Source of the DNA: Anaerolinea sp.
GTDB lineage: Bacteria > Chloroflexota > Anaerolineae > Aggregatilineales > UBA2796
Direction of reading: 5' to 3'
NCBI GenBank assembly: GCA_014879835.1
Contig: JACSRJ010000178.1
Location: 1-48,009 of the forward strand
DNA: 48,009 nt
The translations under genes and the position numbers were made by a program. Of the stretch, positions 18,423-26,174 are shown in pieces. The notes under the pieces were generated by a model, which was not told the origin of the DNA, searched no databases, and saw only the letters and a list, made by a program, of their open reading frames with translations. Position 1 is the first letter of the stretch; each line of letters starts with the position of its first letter.

Positions 18423-19826
18423 ATGACCGTGACTCAATCTTTAACCCGTTGGTTTCAGCCGCGCACCACTGATCCCAACCTAATCTTTCGGGAGCGCACC
18501 ATCCGAACCCTGATCGTGGCGATCTTGGTGATCGACATCCTCGCCCTGCTCTCCTCCCTTTTGATTTTTGGAGGTGGGTGGGAGCTTATTTCCTACCCCA
18601 GTGCTGAAGTGCTGGTGATGGTGCTGCTGGTATTATCCGCAATCGCTGTTTCCAAAGGCAGAATCACCCTTTCGGGGTACCTGCTGGTGGGGACTTTTAT
18701 CATTTTTTCGGTCTTTATCCTGACTATCCCGCTTTCGGCCTCCAATGTGGCCATCACTGCCAGTTTTATGTCTTTGGTGGTGGTTGCAATGGTGCTCCCC
18801 CGTGAGGCAATCTTCACGACCACGGGTGTACTTATTGGATTATTGGTGATTGTGGCTTTATTTAATCCCCAATATGAAACGATTCGAGTGGAGTTCATCA
18901 CCAATTACACCATTGCTCTCATTGGGATTGCCATCCTGCTTTACCTGCTGCGCAACGAGTCGGACAGTCGCCTGCTCTTTTTGGAAGCCTCCCGACGTGA
19001 AACAGAACAGGCCCTCAAAGTTGCGCAGGTGGCCCGAAGTGAAGCCGAACGGGCAAACAAAGCCAAGGATCAATTCCTCTCGATCATGTCTCATGAATTG
19101 CGCACCCCGTTGGGCGCAATCATCGGCTTTATTGGGATTCTGCAAGCAGGCATGATCAAAGATAAAAAGGAAGCCCTGCCACTTTCCCAAACACAGCAGA
19201 AAATGCTCAAAGACTCCCGCTCCAATGCGGAACATTTACTCACCCTGATCAACAGCATCCTCGATCTGGCCAAGGTTTCTTCGGGGCGCATCCAGCCCAA
19301 CTTTAGCACCGTGAACCCTCAGGATGAAAACTTTATCACCAGCACGGTGATGTCCCTGCGCAGTCTGGCTTTGGGTAAAGGCATTGACCTCAACTTGCAG
19401 ATGGAGGCAGATCTGCCTAAAGAGGTTCAGTGTGATTTGATGCAGATCAAACAGGTGGTCAAAAATCTTGTGGGGAACGCCATCAAATTCACCGAACAAG
19501 GGCATGTGTCCGTTCATCTCCGTCGGAAAAGCTCTGACGAATGGCAGATCAATGTTCAGGATACGGGGATCGGCATCAAACCGGAACAAATCGGACACAT
19601 TTTTGATCCCTTTTATCAGGCTGACAACTCGGATTCGCGTTCGCGTGAGGGGACGGGTTTAGGGCTTGCCATCGCCAAGAGTTATGTTGATCTACATCAC
19701 GGTAAAATTGAGGTGCAATCGACTATTGGGACAGGGACAACCTTCACTATCACCTTACCGAACAGTCCGTCCCTAACAACCGCACCGGTTGCGGTCCCGG
19801 CCGCAGTTCCCGTCGCAGCATCATAA
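18423..19826 (+). CDS. Membrane histidine kinase of the terpenoid-linked operon
   Basis: Histidine kinase of 467 residues. About six hydrophobic segments fill residues 25-180, with no obvious extracytoplasmic sensor, and a coiled linker leads into the HisKA domain with phospho-acceptor His224 (IMSHELRTPL). The HATPase domain has N box LVGNAIKFTEQG, G1 DTGIGIKP, F-type segment IFDPFYQAD and G2 GTGLGLAIA. The protein ends in a Pro/Ala/Val-rich tail (PVAVPAAVPVAAS). It lies between receiver 1 and receiver 2, with gaps of 1 and 10 bases, and is the only kinase in the operon. It is the natural candidate to phosphorylate these receivers and perhaps the receiver fused to the terpene cyclase. The signal sensed is unknown. 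Confidence 0.92.
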   Translation: MTVTQSLTRWFQPRTTDPNLIFRERTIRTLIVAILVIDILALLSSLLIFGGGWELISYPSAEVLVMVLLVLSAIAVSKGRITLSGYLLVGTFIIFSVFILTIPLSASNVAITASFMSLVVVAMVLPREAIFTTTGVLIGLLVIVALFNPQYETIRVEFITNYTIALIGIAILLYLLRNESDSRLLFLEASRRETEQALKVAQVARSEAERANKAKDQFLSIMSHELRTPLGAIIGFIGILQAGMIKDKKEALPLSQTQQKMLKDSRSNAEHLLTLINSILDLAKVSSGRIQPNFSTVNPQDENFITSTVMSLRSLALGKGIDLNLQMEADLPKEVQCDLMQIKQVVKNLVGNAIKFTEQGHVSVHLRRKSSDEWQINVQDTGIGIKPEQIGHIFDPFYQADNSDSRSREGTGLGLAIAKSYVDLHHGKIEVQSTIGTGTTFTITLPNSPSLTTAPVAVPAAVPVAAS

Positions 19827-19836
19827 GGGCATTTGT

Positions 19837-20244
19837 ATGGACGCCAACGATCCCACCACATGGAATGTGCTGGTTGTCGATGACGATGACAGCAACCGAA
19901 TGGTCATCAGCGCCATCTTGGGTTTCCATGACGCTGTTGTCACTGAGGCTTCGTCGGGTAAAGAAGCATTGGTCCTGCTGGACAAAAACGAAAAGGAGGA
20001 ACCTTTTAACCTCGTTCTGCTGGATATTCAGATGCCAGAGGTCAGTGGGTGGATGGTTCTGAATGCAATTCGAAAGCATACCCACAGCGCGCTTCAAAAA
20101 CTACCCGTTATTGCTATCACCGCGCTTGCTATGTCTGGCGATAAGGAGAAAGGGCTGGCCGCAGGTTTCACGGGGTATCTGGTGAAACCGCTCAACCCTG
20201 ACACGCTTATTGCCAATGTTCGCCAGATTCTCGCTGGTTCTTAA
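19837..20244 (+). CDS. Single-domain response regulator (receiver 2)
   Basis: CheY-like protein of 135 residues. The acidic residues are in VVDDDDSN and the phospho-acceptor is Asp63 in LLDIQMPEVSG. The Thr is in IAITALAM and the Lys in YLVKPLNP. The pattern TALAMSGDKEKGLAAGF is typical of receivers found in hybrid kinases, so this may be a detached hybrid-kinase receiver. An in-frame start at 19789 lies inside the kinase gene; the ATG at 19837, preceded by AAGGG and ten bases after the kinase stop, is preferred. Confidence 0.9.
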   Translation: MDANDPTTWNVLVVDDDDSNRMVISAILGFHDAVVTEASSGKEALVLLDKNEKEEPFNLVLLDIQMPEVSGWMVLNAIRKHTHSALQKLPVIAITALAMSGDKEKGLAAGFTGYLVKPLNPDTLIANVRQILAGS

Positions 20245-20262
20245 TTGGTTAAGGAGTGTAAT

Positions 20263-20634
20263 GTGTCAAACCTCACCAAGGTGCTGCTTGTTGATGACGA
20301 TCCATCAACCCGGCATCTATTTGAAGCAGTGCTGGAATATCATAACATTCAGTTAATGATCGCGGGTTCAGAAAGCGAAGCGGTGGAGTGCCTAAAGGAG
20401 ACCAGCCCGGACATTATTGTGCTGGACATTGTCCTTCCGGGTAAAGATGGTTACAAAGTCCTCAAAACCTTGCGAGCTACCCCACAATGCCAGTGCCCGG
20501 TGATCGCCACAACCGCTTATTACACCCTCGATAGTTTGCCAGAGTTTGTCCAGCGTGGGTTTGATGGCTACCTGCTTAAACCTATCCACCCAGAGAACCT
20601 CGTGCAGTACCTAGAGGGGGTTGTTGGGGGCTAA
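20263..20634 (+). CDS. Single-domain response regulator (receiver 3)
   Basis: CheY-like protein of 123 residues. The start is GTG at 20263, six bases after a strong AAGGAG; the open frame extends back to a TTG at 20245, which lacks a site. All key residues are present: VDDDP, phospho-acceptor Asp55 (IVLDIVLPG), Thr in IATTAYY and Lys in YLLKPIHP. The unusual ATTAYY and GFDGYLLKP segments match ATTAFY and GFHGFLRKP in the receiver fused to the terpene cyclase encoded just downstream, more closely than they match receivers 1 or 2. A duplication within the operon is likely. Its stop is 100 bases before the cyclase start. Confidence 0.9.
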   Translation: MSNLTKVLLVDDDPSTRHLFEAVLEYHNIQLMIAGSESEAVECLKETSPDIIVLDIVLPGKDGYKVLKTLRATPQCQCPVIATTAYYTLDSLPEFVQRGFDGYLLKPIHPENLVQYLEGVVGG

Positions 20635-20700
20635 TTCTGACCAAAGGAACCAACTCGGAATTCGTCTTTATCGACCAGAAGAAAGGAGAATCGCCGGATC

Positions 20701-20730
20701 GTGAATCGCAGCAAACACCCGGCGGCATAA
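20701..20730 (+). promoter_or_regulatory. Possible leader mini-ORF before the cyclase gene
   Basis: An AAAGGAG site at 20682-20688 is followed by a GTG at 20701 that reads nine codons to TAA at 20728-20730, five bases before the cyclase ATG. The cyclase ATG itself has no visible ribosome-binding site and is in another frame. The mini-ORF could couple translation to the cyclase, or the good site could be a coincidence. The 12-base spacing is long. Confidence 0.25.
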
Positions 20731-20734
20731 CGCC

Positions 20735-22567
20735 ATGACATATTCTCTCGATCAAGCGCTTGCGGAACTGGATCATCTTTCGCCCTCCATTTATGACATC
20801 GCCGTTTCAGCGTTTCATAAAGGACCGCAGCAGCAGCTTGCCCTTCGTTGGTTAGGCGAATTCCGAAACTCTGATGGCAGTTGGGGAGATGATGTTTCAT
20901 GGCAGTACCGCTATTTATGCACCTATGCAGCGGCACTGGCCTTTCTAACCGCAGGGCAAGATACCCTCGGCACCAGCATCATCAGTCTCTTGCCAGAAAT
21001 GCCTGTGTCCTTCCCTTCAAACTGGACAATCAATTTTGGTGGACAGATCGTCGCCCTTGACACTTACGCTCAAAAAGTTCTGGGAATCCACCTCACCCAT
21101 CCTCCAGAAGTTCAATCAGACATGAATTACGACCGCAAAAAGTGGGAGATGTTGGTTGGATTCAATCAGTTCTACAATCCCAATATCTCCCTTGCGGGTT
21201 TTTTTGGCGAGTGGGTCTATGTGCTTTATCCAAAACTAGACTTGTCTCAGTTATTGGAGCATTTTCAGGAGACCAATGGCTCCATGAGCCATTCGCCAAG
21301 TTCCTCCGTCTTTTATCTGATGGCCTGTGATGCGGCTGGCTTTAACAATGCGCGGGTGGAACATCTGCGGCAGTATGTAGAGCATATGAACCCCTTTCAA
21401 GGGCACATGGGCACCCTTGACCAAGCCCCCTATTTTGCCGCCGCATGGCTGCTGCTGTTCACAGATTCGGATGAATCCCCGATTCCTGACCACCCCAGCG
21501 TTAAGGCCCTGCGGGACGCCATCTACCGAGAAGGACACCTGATCTCCACGGCGGGCGACTCCACCTTCCCCGGAGATGTGGATACCACCTCCACGGCGAT
21601 TATCGCCCTCAACCTGCCAACCGAGGAACGCGCCCGGATCATGAGCGGTCTTGAAGATATGTTCGAGAACGATCATTATCTGACCTTCCGCCATGAACGC
21701 ACCTCTGCCGTAACTACCAACGTCCATGCGGTGGCCGCATGGCCCGAAAATCCTCATACCCCGGCTATCCTCGGATGGATTGCGGGCGAAATGCGCCGCT
21801 CACTGCATCTGCCCCGCTGCAAGTGGCACCTTTCGCCTTATTACAATCTCGGAGAGATGGCGCGCCTCTTTGCAGTCATTGATCACCCTACGGCAACCCA
21901 GATCGCCCTTGATGCCGGACACATGCTGCTCGAACATCAACTGCCTACAGGGGGATGGGGCATCCAGAATGCCACTACAGAAGAAACCTGTTATGCGGTG
22001 CTGGCCTTGGATAAACTGCGTAAGGTGGGGCTGCTTGATCATACCCGGGTGAGCATTGCGCTAGAGCGGGCAGAAACCTTTTTGTACCGTCACGAGCCTG
22101 ATTATAGTTCACTGTGGGTGGGAAAATCCCTTTATTATGTCCCCCCCGTGGAGCGCTGGCTGCGCCACCTAAGCGCCAAGATTACGAGCAGTGCTGCCAA
22201 AGCGCTCACGGTGCTGTATGTCGATGACAACCCTAGCTATCGGTTGATCCTCGACTCGTATCTTTCGACTGCCAATTACTCAGTGAATCTGGCTGAGACC
22301 GCCGAAAGTGCCCTCGAATATCTAGAGCACCATGAGCCTGATCTGGTGATCCTTGATCTGGTGCTGCCGGGGATGAGCGGTTATCAGGCGGTGGGGCATA
22401 TCCGTCAAGCCTATCCCTCACTGCCGGTTGTGGCGACCACTGCCTTCTATGATGGACAGACCCCACTTAAGGTGCAGGATCATGGCTTTCATGGCTTTTT
22501 GCGCAAACCCTTTGATCAGAACGATCTGCTCCTGTGCGTTCACCGCTTTTCTGAAGGAAATGGATAA
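20735..22567 (+). CDS. Class II terpene cyclase fused to a CheY-like receiver domain
   Basis: Protein of 610 residues. Residues 1-485 form a complete class II (protonation-initiated) terpene cyclase like mycobacterial Rv3377c, which cyclises geranylgeranyl diphosphate to tuberculosinyl diphosphate. Shared marks are DGSWGDD (47-53), HFQETNGSMSHSPSS (176-190), the acid motif DVDTT (281-285; middle Asp283 is the presumed proton donor), TTNVHAVAAW, CKWHLSPYYN, the QW-like PTGGWG (404-409) with TEETCYAVLAL, and SLWVGKSLYY. No class I DDxxD site is seen, so the diphosphate should be retained. Residues 490-607 are a full receiver: VDDN (Asp497, Asp498), phospho-acceptor Asp541 (VILDLVLPG), Thr569 and Lys591. 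The join is continuous, with no frameshift sign. Substrate length and product are unknown. Confidence 0.9.
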   Translation: MTYSLDQALAELDHLSPSIYDIAVSAFHKGPQQQLALRWLGEFRNSDGSWGDDVSWQYRYLCTYAAALAFLTAGQDTLGTSIISLLPEMPVSFPSNWTINFGGQIVALDTYAQKVLGIHLTHPPEVQSDMNYDRKKWEMLVGFNQFYNPNISLAGFFGEWVYVLYPKLDLSQLLEHFQETNGSMSHSPSSSVFYLMACDAAGFNNARVEHLRQYVEHMNPFQGHMGTLDQAPYFAAAWLLLFTDSDESPIPDHPSVKALRDAIYREGHLISTAGDSTFPGDVDTTSTAIIALNLPTEERARIMSGLEDMFENDHYLTFRHERTSAVTTNVHAVAAWPENPHTPAILGWIAGEMRRSLHLPRCKWHLSPYYNLGEMARLFAVIDHPTATQIALDAGHMLLEHQLPTGGWGIQNATTEETCYAVLALDKLRKVGLLDHTRVSIALERAETFLYRHEPDYSSLWVGKSLYYVPPVERWLRHLSAKITSSAAKALTVLYVDDNPSYRLILDSYLSTANYSVNLAETAESALEYLEHHEPDLVILDLVLPGMSGYQAVGHIRQAYPSLPVVATTAFYDGQTPLKVQDHGFHGFLRKPFDQNDLLLCVHRFSEGNG

Positions 22568-23484
22568 TGATGGCGGACTCAACCCGTCCCACCTTAGATG
22601 AATGGCTCTCGGCCACCACAGAGGAAATCGCGTCGGTGGTGGCACCCCGACACTTGGGCTTGATGCTTTCTAATGACGGTACCCGACGCCATTATCTGAT
22701 CCATACCGGAAAGTCCCAGATCGACGATTTTGAGGACTATACCCTTCATTCAGCAGCCAGCCACGTTCGGGTGTATGAGTGCCTCTTTCGTTTAGGGGTG
22801 GAGACAATCCTCTCCGCGATGCTGTATCCGCCCAACTTCGTCCGCAGTCCCCGCTACTTACGACAAGCGGTGGATTCGTGCAGTCGTCTGTTTCTGACGG
22901 GCGCTTTTCAAGGGTTGTACGAACGCTGCGGGGTTCGGGCCCGGCTTTATGGCGATTATGATCTGGCTCCACTGGCTGCACCCGTTCGGACTGATCTGAT
23001 CACGCTGGCGGAAAGGCTACGTGAGGCCACCCCTGAAGGTGATCATCTGCTGCTGTACGGCTTTACTGCCGGAAGTTTCGTTGAGGAGATGATCGCCCGT
23101 ACACTGGCACTCAAGACTGCCACCAAAAAAGCGCCTAACGAGGAGTCCCTGAAGCGCGCCTGTTTCCCAGAGGGGCCGGAACAACTGGATATCCTCATTG
23201 ATGGTGGTTGGATGCGGGTAGGGAGCATCGTGCCTCCAGTGCTGGATCGAGGCAAAACGGATTTGTATTACCTCAATCACCTCTCCCTTGACCTCTCCGA
23301 GGAGACGGCCCGTCGTATTCTGTACGATCACTTATTTTTGCGTTGGGCAGGACCGGAGGATGATGCAGTCTACGAGGAAGCCGATCTGGCGGCGCTCAGA
23401 GCTTACTACCAGAGCGTAAAGCCGCGGGTTTCTGGGCTGGGTGAACTGGTAGGGCCGGGGGTGTGGTACTTCTCTCAGGGGTGA
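22567..23484 (+). CDS. Rv3378c-like terpenyl transferase / diterpene synthase
   Basis: Protein of 305 residues (or 304, from the second ATG) resembling mycobacterial Rv3378c and the Herpetosiphon kolavelool synthase. These have a cis-prenyltransferase-like fold and convert a cyclised diterpenyl diphosphate to an alcohol or transfer it to adenosine. Matching segments are DGTRR (Asp37, Arg40, Arg41; Asp34 in Rv3378c is catalytic), LGVETILSAM, RLYGDYD, DRGKTDLYYL, RRILYDHLFLR and the C-terminal GPGVWYFSQG. The Rv3378c Tyr51 position appears to be Phe55 here (QIDDFEDY). The start overlaps the cyclase stop by one base (TAATG), with AAGGAAA upstream, so the two are translationally coupled and very likely act in sequence. 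The acceptor is unknown. Confidence 0.85.
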   Translation: MMADSTRPTLDEWLSATTEEIASVVAPRHLGLMLSNDGTRRHYLIHTGKSQIDDFEDYTLHSAASHVRVYECLFRLGVETILSAMLYPPNFVRSPRYLRQAVDSCSRLFLTGAFQGLYERCGVRARLYGDYDLAPLAAPVRTDLITLAERLREATPEGDHLLLYGFTAGSFVEEMIARTLALKTATKKAPNEESLKRACFPEGPEQLDILIDGGWMRVGSIVPPVLDRGKTDLYYLNHLSLDLSEETARRILYDHLFLRWAGPEDDAVYEEADLAALRAYYQSVKPRVSGLGELVGPGVWYFSQG

Positions 23485-23544
23485 ACAGACTGTCATGCCC
23501 TTTCTTGGCTGCCCCCAACCACAACACGGTCGGGGGCACTAACC

Positions 23545-26037
23545 CTAACCTCGGATTCGCAGCGGCGACCCCGCCCCAAGCCAATGGATGGTCAGATCAT
23601 CGCCTTCGATGTTTGCTGAGGCGCTGATGATCTGATCCTCATCGGGCAACAGATCAAGCATGTTGTCACTCCACAACAGCGCCGCCTCCGAACTAACCAG
23701 CACCCCTCGGGCCGGGCGTGAGACACTTAGGCGTAGGCTTCTCGCATTGACGCGAGTGACCTTAAGCCCCGGATCGGGCAGCGGGTAATCCTTAGGCGGC
23801 TCTGGCCACAGCGTCGTTCGGGCAAGAGTCTTGCCTTCGCGGATCAGACGCGCCTCGATCACTGCCTTTGAAGGCAAAGAAGCCCGATTCAGTCCTTCCC
23901 ATGTGGTGGAGGCGTTCGCCTCGAGGTTGACCTGACGGCTTTCGCGGTGAAGGACTTCCCCTTCAAATGACCACACTACCACTTCTAGGGCCGCTTCCAG
24001 CGGTTCAAGACCCAGATTTACCCCCCATAAAGCTATGTTGTTCTGCTCGACCGCAGCGCCAACCGTAATTGGGGCAAGGTTTCGGCGGGTGCGGTAGTAC
24101 CCACCCTTCGCTCGTTTGAAATAGTCTACCAATGCCCAACTGATCACCGGGTAACAGTCGTTTAACTGCCACACAAGGGCTCCACTGGTGCGTCGTTGCC
24201 CCGGAACACCCCATCGGCGCATCCAAACCTTATAGGCGGCGGATACCGCCTCAGCCTGAATAAATTGAGATCGATACACATATTCATCCAGCGTCGTGGA
24301 GGGTTCCAGATTCTGGTTTAGATAGTGGTTGAGACGCCATGGGCCATCTCCGGCCTTGTTGTGATAGGTGATCACGGTGCTGTTGGGCAGGCGATCTTGG
24401 GGATCAGTGAAGGCTTCGAGGGTGGGTCGATCTGGTGCTGCCTGCATCCCAAACTCGCTCACAAAGCGCCCGGAGAAGCGCTCATAATGGCGGTAATCCT
24501 CCATCTGTCCGTGCCACACTTCCCATGAGTGGCGATCTCCCACAGTGGGATCGCTGCTGCCTGATCCTCCATATGGGCTGCCCTGCCAGTAAGGGCGGGT
24601 GGGGTCAAAAGCAGCGCAAATTTGAGGCAGCAGGCGTTCATAAATCTCACGGGCGGGGAAGGCACTTTGGGTGAAGTCACCCCGATAGTGGGAATCATAG
24701 GCGTTTTGGGTCTCGGCAATTTGATAATCCTCGTTATTGCCACACCACAGGACAATCGAGGGGTGATGACGCAGTCGCCTCAGATTGGCTTCAGCCTCCG
24801 CTTTGACGTTGGCTAAAAATTCAGGGTGAGCGGGGTACATGCCACAGGCAAACATAAAATCTTGCCATACCAGCAGCCCTAACTCGTCACATAGATCATA
24901 AAAGAGGTCTTCTTCGTAAATCCCCCCACCCCATACCCGTACCATCATCATATTGGACTGCACCGCGAGTTGCAACCATGCACGGTAATCGGCAGCGGTG
25001 ACACGGGGCGTGAAGGAGTCAGCCGGAATCCAGTTTGCACCGGCACAGAAAACGGGGATATTGTTGATCTCAAAGGTGAACGATGTGCCGGCCTCACCGG
25101 GGATCGGCTCCTGCACCAAACGCAGTCGACGCAGTCCGATCAATACTGCCTGACTATCCAAAAGTTGATCCCCTTCAAAGACCTCAGTGATCACCCGGTA
25201 GCGAGGCTGCGAGCCATAACCACGCGGATACCATAGAGTCGGTGAGGGCACCGTGAAGGTACATTCAGCACTCACATCGGTCAGGCTCAGAGACAGGCTT
25301 TCGAGGGTTTTGCCTTCGGGCGAGAGCAAGCTAAAGCGGGCGCTCAGTCCAGCAGGATTGGGGTGTTCTACCCGGAGCTTCACGGGCAGTACAGCACGCT
25401 CCAGATCGGCGCTTACCTCCGCCGGGATATGAACCTCCGCAATGCGCGCGCTGTAGGACTCAAGGCGAATGTCGCGCCAGATACCCGCTGTGATCAGCAC
25501 AGGCCCCCAATCCCACCCATAATGGTATTGGGCTTTGCGCACATAAACACGGCTGGCGTCGCCATTCCACGCCATCCGTTTGCCGTAGCGGGATTCAAGT
25601 TCCTTACCTTTTCGCCAAGCGGATTCAAAGGCGATCTGAAGGGTGTTAATACCGACCCGCAGCAGGGGTTTCACTGCGACCCGAAGGGGGACAAACATGT
25701 TTTCCGATACCGCGATCTGCTGACCATTGAGCAGGATGACAGCGAATGTATCTAACCCATCGGCGCATAAGTCGATATGCCCTGCTTTTAAGTCCGGTGC
25801 AGAGACCTCAAATGTGCATTCATAGAGCCAGTCGGACTCACCTATCCACTGAAGATCTGCTTCATTCTGTCCAAAAAAGGGATCGGGGATACGCTCCGCA
25901 GCCAGCAAATCTTGGTGAACGCTCCCCGGTACTGCGGCCGGGAGCCATCCTTCAGCGGAGCGAAAGTCGGCGGTCAGATCAAGCGCGGCATTCCGCTGTT
26001 TGACACGCCAGCCCGCAGGCAGGTGAATGACGTGCAT
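23545..26037 (-). CDS. Beta-mannosidase, glycoside hydrolase family 2
   Basis: Protein of 830 residues that would release terminal beta-D-mannose from oligosaccharides. Family layout: N-terminal sugar-binding-like domain (with DGLDTFAVILLNG and YHYGWDWGP), immunoglobulin-like domain (about 200-300), TIM barrel (about 300-620) and C-terminal beta domains. The acid/base is Glu436 (WCGNNEDYQ) and the nucleophile is Glu528 (RFVSEFGMQ). The motifs GANWIPADSF and RVWGGGIYEED are characteristic of beta-mannosidases within GH2. There is no signal peptide, so it probably acts in the cytoplasm on imported oligosaccharides. It converges with the terpenyl transferase gene, 60 bases away, and lies 137 bases after purH. 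Confidence 0.93.
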   Translation of the reverse strand: MHVIHLPAGWRVKQRNAALDLTADFRSAEGWLPAAVPGSVHQDLLAAERIPDPFFGQNEADLQWIGESDWLYECTFEVSAPDLKAGHIDLCADGLDTFAVILLNGQQIAVSENMFVPLRVAVKPLLRVGINTLQIAFESAWRKGKELESRYGKRMAWNGDASRVYVRKAQYHYGWDWGPVLITAGIWRDIRLESYSARIAEVHIPAEVSADLERAVLPVKLRVEHPNPAGLSARFSLLSPEGKTLESLSLSLTDVSAECTFTVPSPTLWYPRGYGSQPRYRVITEVFEGDQLLDSQAVLIGLRRLRLVQEPIPGEAGTSFTFEINNIPVFCAGANWIPADSFTPRVTAADYRAWLQLAVQSNMMMVRVWGGGIYEEDLFYDLCDELGLLVWQDFMFACGMYPAHPEFLANVKAEAEANLRRLRHHPSIVLWCGNNEDYQIAETQNAYDSHYRGDFTQSAFPAREIYERLLPQICAAFDPTRPYWQGSPYGGSGSSDPTVGDRHSWEVWHGQMEDYRHYERFSGRFVSEFGMQAAPDRPTLEAFTDPQDRLPNSTVITYHNKAGDGPWRLNHYLNQNLEPSTTLDEYVYRSQFIQAEAVSAAYKVWMRRWGVPGQRRTSGALVWQLNDCYPVISWALVDYFKRAKGGYYRTRRNLAPITVGAAVEQNNIALWGVNLGLEPLEAALEVVVWSFEGEVLHRESRQVNLEANASTTWEGLNRASLPSKAVIEARLIREGKTLARTTLWPEPPKDYPLPDPGLKVTRVNARSLRLSVSRPARGVLVSSEAALLWSDNMLDLLPDEDQIISASANIEGDDLTIHWLGAGSPLRIRG

Positions 26038-26104
26038 AAAGTCCCCCCATCATGGATCAAGACGCTCAAAATCAAGGCGAAACAGAATTGGGATACGATG
26101 CTCC

Positions 26105-26150
26105 CTGCGCCTTTGCTGCCTCAGTCACCTTGAGGCAGTCAAGGGCGCAG
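26105..26150 (-). terminator. Long imperfect hairpin after purH
   Basis: Inner stem CTGCCTCA / TGAGGCAG and outer stem CTGCGCC / GGCGCAG are separated by a small bulged segment, with a 7-base loop. It lies 24 bases past the purH stop and before the mannosidase gene. No T run follows on the minus strand, so termination would have to be factor-assisted. Confidence 0.45.
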
Positions 26151-26174
26151 CGTTCCATTTGATCCCCAGCGGAA

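Noticed and set aside
20735-22567. Squalene-hopene cyclase as the identity of the cyclase domain
   Set aside because: The domain is about 485 residues, shorter than the roughly 630 of hopene cyclases, has few QW repeats, and carries DVDTT, not DxDDT, with segments matching Rv3377c.
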